Of a DNA stretch of 64,000 nt, positions 60,601 through 64,000 are shown piece after piece. This DNA comes from Pterois miles. Lineage: Eukaryota; Chordata; Actinopteri; Perciformes; Scorpaenidae. The notes under the pieces are model-generated. The model ran no database searches. It saw only the letters and a list, made by a program, of their open reading frames with translations, and had not been told where the DNA came from. The stretch is from the NCBI GenBank assembly GCA_947000775.1, contig CAMQGK010000567.1, positions 21,482,001 through 21,546,000 on the forward strand, in the 5' to 3' direction. A program made the position numbers and the translations under genes. Within the stretch, counting starts at the first letter, position 1. Every line of letters begins with the position of its first letter.

Positions 60601-61532
60601 AAATTTTTCGATGAAAACGTCAAAATTTTTTGATGTTGAAAAAAACATGAAAACGGTCGTATTATAGCATGTAGAATGATGCTACGGTGAACAAAAATTA
60701 TTTCGTGAAATGTTTGAAAATTTTACAAAAAAATGTCATAGTATAGCATGTCGAAATTTTTCCATGAAAACGTCAAAATTTTTTTGACGTGGGAAACCAT
60801 GAAAACGGTCGTATTATAGCATGTAGAATGATTCTATGGTGAAAAAAAGTCATTTTGTGAAATGTTGGAAAACTTCTCAAAAAAAAAAAACGCCATAGTA
60901 TAGTATGTCGAAATTTTTTGATGAAAACGTCAAATTTTTTTGATGTTGAAAAGAACCATGAAAACGGTCGTATTATAGCATGTAGAATGATTCTATGGTG
61001 AACAAAAGTCATTTCCTGAAATGTTGTAAAATTAAAAAAAAAAAAACGCCATAGTATAGTATGTCGAAATTTTTCGATGAAAACGTCAACATTTTTCGAT
61101 GTTGAAAAAAACATGAAAATTGTCGTATTGTAGCATGTAGAATGATGCTATGGTGAACAAAAGTTATTTCGTGAAATGTTTGAAAATTTTACAAAAAAAT
61201 GTCATAGTATAGTATGTCGAAATTTTTCCATGAAAACGTCAAATTTTTTTGATGTTGAAAAAAACATGAAAACGGTCGTATTATAGCATGTAGAATGATT
61301 CTATGGTGGAGAAAAGTCATTTCGTGAAATGTTGGAAAATTTTGCAAACAAAACGGTCATAGTATAGTATGTCGAAATTTTTCGTTGAAAACCTGAAACT
61401 TTTTTTATGTTGAAAAAATTCCCGAAAACGGTCATATTATAGCATATAAAATGATTCTATGGTGAAAAAAAGTCATTTTGTGAAATGTTGAAAAATTTTA
61501 CAAAAAAATGTCATAGTTTACCATGTCAAAAA

Positions 61533-61922
61533 ATGTCATAGTATAACATGTCGATAAAAAGGTCAGAGTATATATTGAGTAGAAACAATTGATTTTTAAA
61601 TTTTTAAATCTGCTCATCTTTACTCATTTAAAATGAGCAGATTGATAAACAATTTCCCGTAATAAAAGAAACAACTTTATTTACACAATAAAAGCAGCTC
61701 TAAAAGGGATGAGTTTTAATTGTGATTTGAATGTGGACAGGTTGGTGCAGTCTCCGATGTGTCTGGGGAGTGAGTTCCGGAGGGAGGGGGAACCTATGAA
61801 GAAGGCCGTGGTGTCCAAGGTCTGGTGCTTGGTCCTGAGTGGTGGAGACATCATAGGAGTGGAGGCTGTGGAAAGGAGTGAGGTCAGTGAAGTAAAATGT
61901 TGTGACAAAATATCAGAAAAAA
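61533..61922. repeat. Amplified cassette in satellite, copy 4 (diverged)
   Basis: Same cassette with several substitutions, for example 'ctcatctttactc' in the hairpin loop and Asn to Thr in the LINE peptide (LDTTAFF). It is preceded by 'tcatagtttaccatgtcaaa', shared only with copy 5. Confidence 0.9.
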
Positions 61923-63120
61923 ATCATGATGTAGTATGATTAAAAACAAATCATAGTATGTTTAAAAAAAGTAATAAAAATAATTTCATAAAAGTACTAG
62001 TATAGTATGTCGAAAAAAGTCATATTATACACACACACTACATAACATAGTATGTAGAAAAAACTGTCATAGTGTAGCATGTCGAAAAAAATCACAAAAA
62101 CGGTCATTTTAGCATGTAGAATGATTCTATGGTGAACAAAAGTCATTTCGTGAAATGTTTGGAAAATTTTGCAAAAAAAAAAGAAAACGCTATAGTATAG
62201 TATGTCAAAATTTTTCGATGAAAAGGTAAAAAATTTTTGATGTTGGAAAAAAACATGAAAACGGTCGTATTATAGCATGTAGAGTGATTCTGTGGTGAAA
62301 AAAAGTCATTTTATGGAACGTTGGAAAATTTTGCAAAAAAAAAAAAAAAAAAAAAAACGCCATAGTATGTTGAAATGTTTGATGAAAATGTCAAAAAAAA
62401 TTTTGACGTTGAAAAAAACCATGAAAACGGTCGTATTATAGCATGTAGAATGATTCTATGGTGAACAAAAGTCATTTTATGGAACGTTGGAAAATTTTGA
62501 CAAAAAAAAAAAAAAAACGCCATAGTATAGTATGTCGAAATTTTTCGATGAAAACGTCAAATTTTTTTGATGTTGAAAAAAATCATGAAAACGGTCATAT
62601 TATAGCATGTAGAATGATTCTATGGTGAACAAAAGTTATTTCGTGAAATGTTTGAAAATTTTAAAAAACAAAAAATGTCATAGTATAGTATGTCGAAATT
62701 TTTCAATGAAAACGTCAAATTTTTTGGATGTTGAAAAAAACATGAAAACGGTCGTATTATAGCATGTAGAATGATTCTATGGTGAACAAAAGTCATATTA
62801 TGGAACGTTGGAAAATTTTGCAAAAAAAAAAAACGCCATAGTATAGTATGTCGAAATTTTTCGATGAAAACGTCAAAAAATGTTGACGTTGAAAAAAACC
62901 ATGAAAACGGTCGTATTATAGCATGTAGAATGATTCTGTGGTGAAAAAAAGACAATTTGTGAAATGTTGGAAAATGGAAAATTTTGCAAAAAAAAAAAAA
63001 AAAAACGGCCATAGCATAGTATGTCGAAATTTTTCGATGAAAACGTCAAATTTTTTTGATGTTGTAGGAAACAATGAAAACGGTCGTATTATAGCATGTA
63101 GAATGATTCTATGCTGAAAA

Positions 63121-63162
63121 TGGGACTAATGGGACTAATAAAGGAATATCTTATCTTATCTT
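63121..63162 (+). mobile_element. LINE tail-only insertion in a satellite monomer
   Basis: 'gggactaatgggactaataa' followed by 'aggaatatcttatcttatct' interrupts the monomer exactly between 'tctatgctgaaaa' and 'aaaaagacaatttgtg'. The inserted 42 bases match the 3' end of the LINE at 46366-46400 in reverse orientation. It looks like an extremely 5'-truncated retrotransposition product. Confidence 0.8.
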
Positions 63163-63751
63163 AAAAAAAGACAATTTGTGAAATGTTGGAAAATTTCTCA
63201 AAAAAAAAACGCCATAGTATAGTATGTCGAAATTTTTCGATGAAAACGTCAAAATTTTTTGATGTTGAAAAAAACATGAAAATGGTCGTATTATAGCATG
63301 TAGAATGATTCTATGGTGAACAAAAGTCATTTTATGGAACGTTGGAAAATTTTGCAAAAAAAAAAAAAAAAAAAAAAAACGCCATAGTATAGTATGTCGA
63401 AATTTTTGATGAAAATGTCAAATTTTTTTGATGTTGAAAAGAACCATGAAAACGGTCGTATTATAGCATGTAGAATGATGCTATGGTGAACAAAAGTCAT
63501 TTTATGGAACGTTGGAAAATTTTGCAAAAAAAAAAAAAAAAAAACGCCATAGTATAGTATGTTGAAATTTTTTCGATGAAAACGTCAAATTTTTTTGATG
63601 TTGAAAAGAACCATGAAAACGGTCGTATTATAGCATGTAGAATGATTCTATGCTGAACAAAAGTCATTTCCTGAAATGTTTGAAAATTTTGCAAACAAAA
63701 CGGCCATAGTATAGTATGTCGAAATTTTTCGATGAAAACGTCAAATTTTTT

Positions 63752-63830
63752 TGGTGGTGAAAAAAAAAAAAAAAAAGGGGAGGAATAGGGGAGGGAGAGA
63801 ATATTGGGGGGAAAAAAAATTAATGTTGGA
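63752..63830. other. Low-complexity A/G stretch breaking the satellite
   Basis: A poly-A followed by 'ggggaggaataggggaggg' and 'attggggggaaaaaaaat' replaces the second half of a monomer. The G-rich composition is unlike anything else in the array. Sequencing artefact or a small real insertion are both possible. Confidence 0.5.
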
Positions 63831-63872
63831 AAATTTTGCAAACAAAACGGTCATAGTTTACCATGTCAAAAA

Positions 63873-64000
63873 ATGTCATAGTATAACATGTCGATAAAAA
63901 GGTCAGAGTATATATTGAGTAGAAACAATTGATTTTTAAATTTTTAAATCTGCTCATTTGTACTCATTTAAAATGAGCAGATTGATAAACAATTTCCCAT
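63873..64000. repeat. Amplified cassette in satellite, copy 5 (cut by window end)
   Basis: The start of the cassette and its hairpin are present; the LINE fragment lies beyond the window. Confidence 0.9.

Larger units (their letters stand above)
49836..64000. repeat. AT-rich satellite array, monomer about 155-160 bp
   Basis: Head-to-tail monomers, roughly 70-80 by estimate. The order is 'ccatagtatagtatgtcg', 'aaatttttcgatgaaaacgt', 'caaatttttttgatgttg', 'catgaaaacggtcgtattat', 'agcatgtagaatgattctat', 'ggtgaacaaaagtcatttt', 'ggaacgttggaaaattttgc', then an A-tract of 6-25 bases. Length variation is mainly in the A-tract. Neighbouring monomers differ at scattered positions, while blocks kilobases apart are nearly identical, which indicates unequal exchange. 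It runs off the window end. Minus-strand open frames of up to 200 codons arise because the repeat has few stops in that frame; they are not genes. Confidence 0.97.

Noticed and set aside
49836..64000. Regular repeats with similar spacing considered as a CRISPR array
   Set aside because: There are no unique spacers between short conserved repeats; the whole 158-bp unit repeats, and the genome is a vertebrate.

Overview
The window looks like a teleost fish chromosome, probably a percomorph. It has spliced vertebrate-type exons, tRNA-derived SINEs, 3' ends of CR1/L2/Rex-like LINEs, hAT-like and TTAA-type non-autonomous DNA transposons, (CA)n microsatellites and a large AT-rich satellite. No bacterial or phage genes are visible. 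Family names come from memory of protein and repeat families; no search was run.

Only one intact host gene can be supported. It is a peripheral myelin protein 22 gene (pmp22, PMP22/EMP/claudin-like family) on the minus strand, with four coding exons between 23628 and 24470. They give a 156-residue tetraspan protein with canonical splice sites and consistent phases. A candidate non-coding first exon lies near 25.2-25.4 kb, and the 3' UTR probably extends to about 22.9 kb.

Layout: 1-22 kb is non-coding DNA with many dispersed repeats. These include a foldback TTAA element at 5.57-6.38 kb, a nested LINE/DNA-transposon stack at 14.2-15.7 kb, a related inverted repeat copy at 18.7-19.3 kb, a hAT-like element at 20.25-20.70 kb and a SINE at 22.1 kb. 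The pmp22 gene occupies 22.9-25.4 kb. From 25.9 to 42.3 kb there is mostly unique intergenic DNA with microsatellites, a SINE nested in a DNA transposon (26.5-27.6 kb), an orphan TATA promoter candidate (38.2 kb) and a hAT-like element (41.7-42.3 kb). At 42.9-43.2 kb there is a CpG-rich promoter-like patch with a TCTCGCGAGA motif. It is followed by an internally deleted BEL/Pao-like LTR retrotransposon (43.5-46.1 kb), a 5'-truncated LINE with a reverse-transcriptase frame (46.4-47.7 kb, minus) and two exon-like blocks resembling kinesin-1 heavy chain coiled coil (47.86-48.5 kb).

From about 48.6 kb to the end lies a tandem-repeat domain. It begins as degenerate short 'catagtatag' repeats, passes through a clean 26-28 bp repeat (49.63-49.84 kb), and becomes a satellite with a monomer of about 155-160 bp that continues past the window end. 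A roughly 390-bp cassette, made of a 13-bp-stem hairpin plus the degenerate C-terminal end of a LINE, recurs five times inside the array and has clearly been amplified with it. This satellite is the most unusual structure in the window. The many minus-strand open frames across it are by-products of its composition, not genes.
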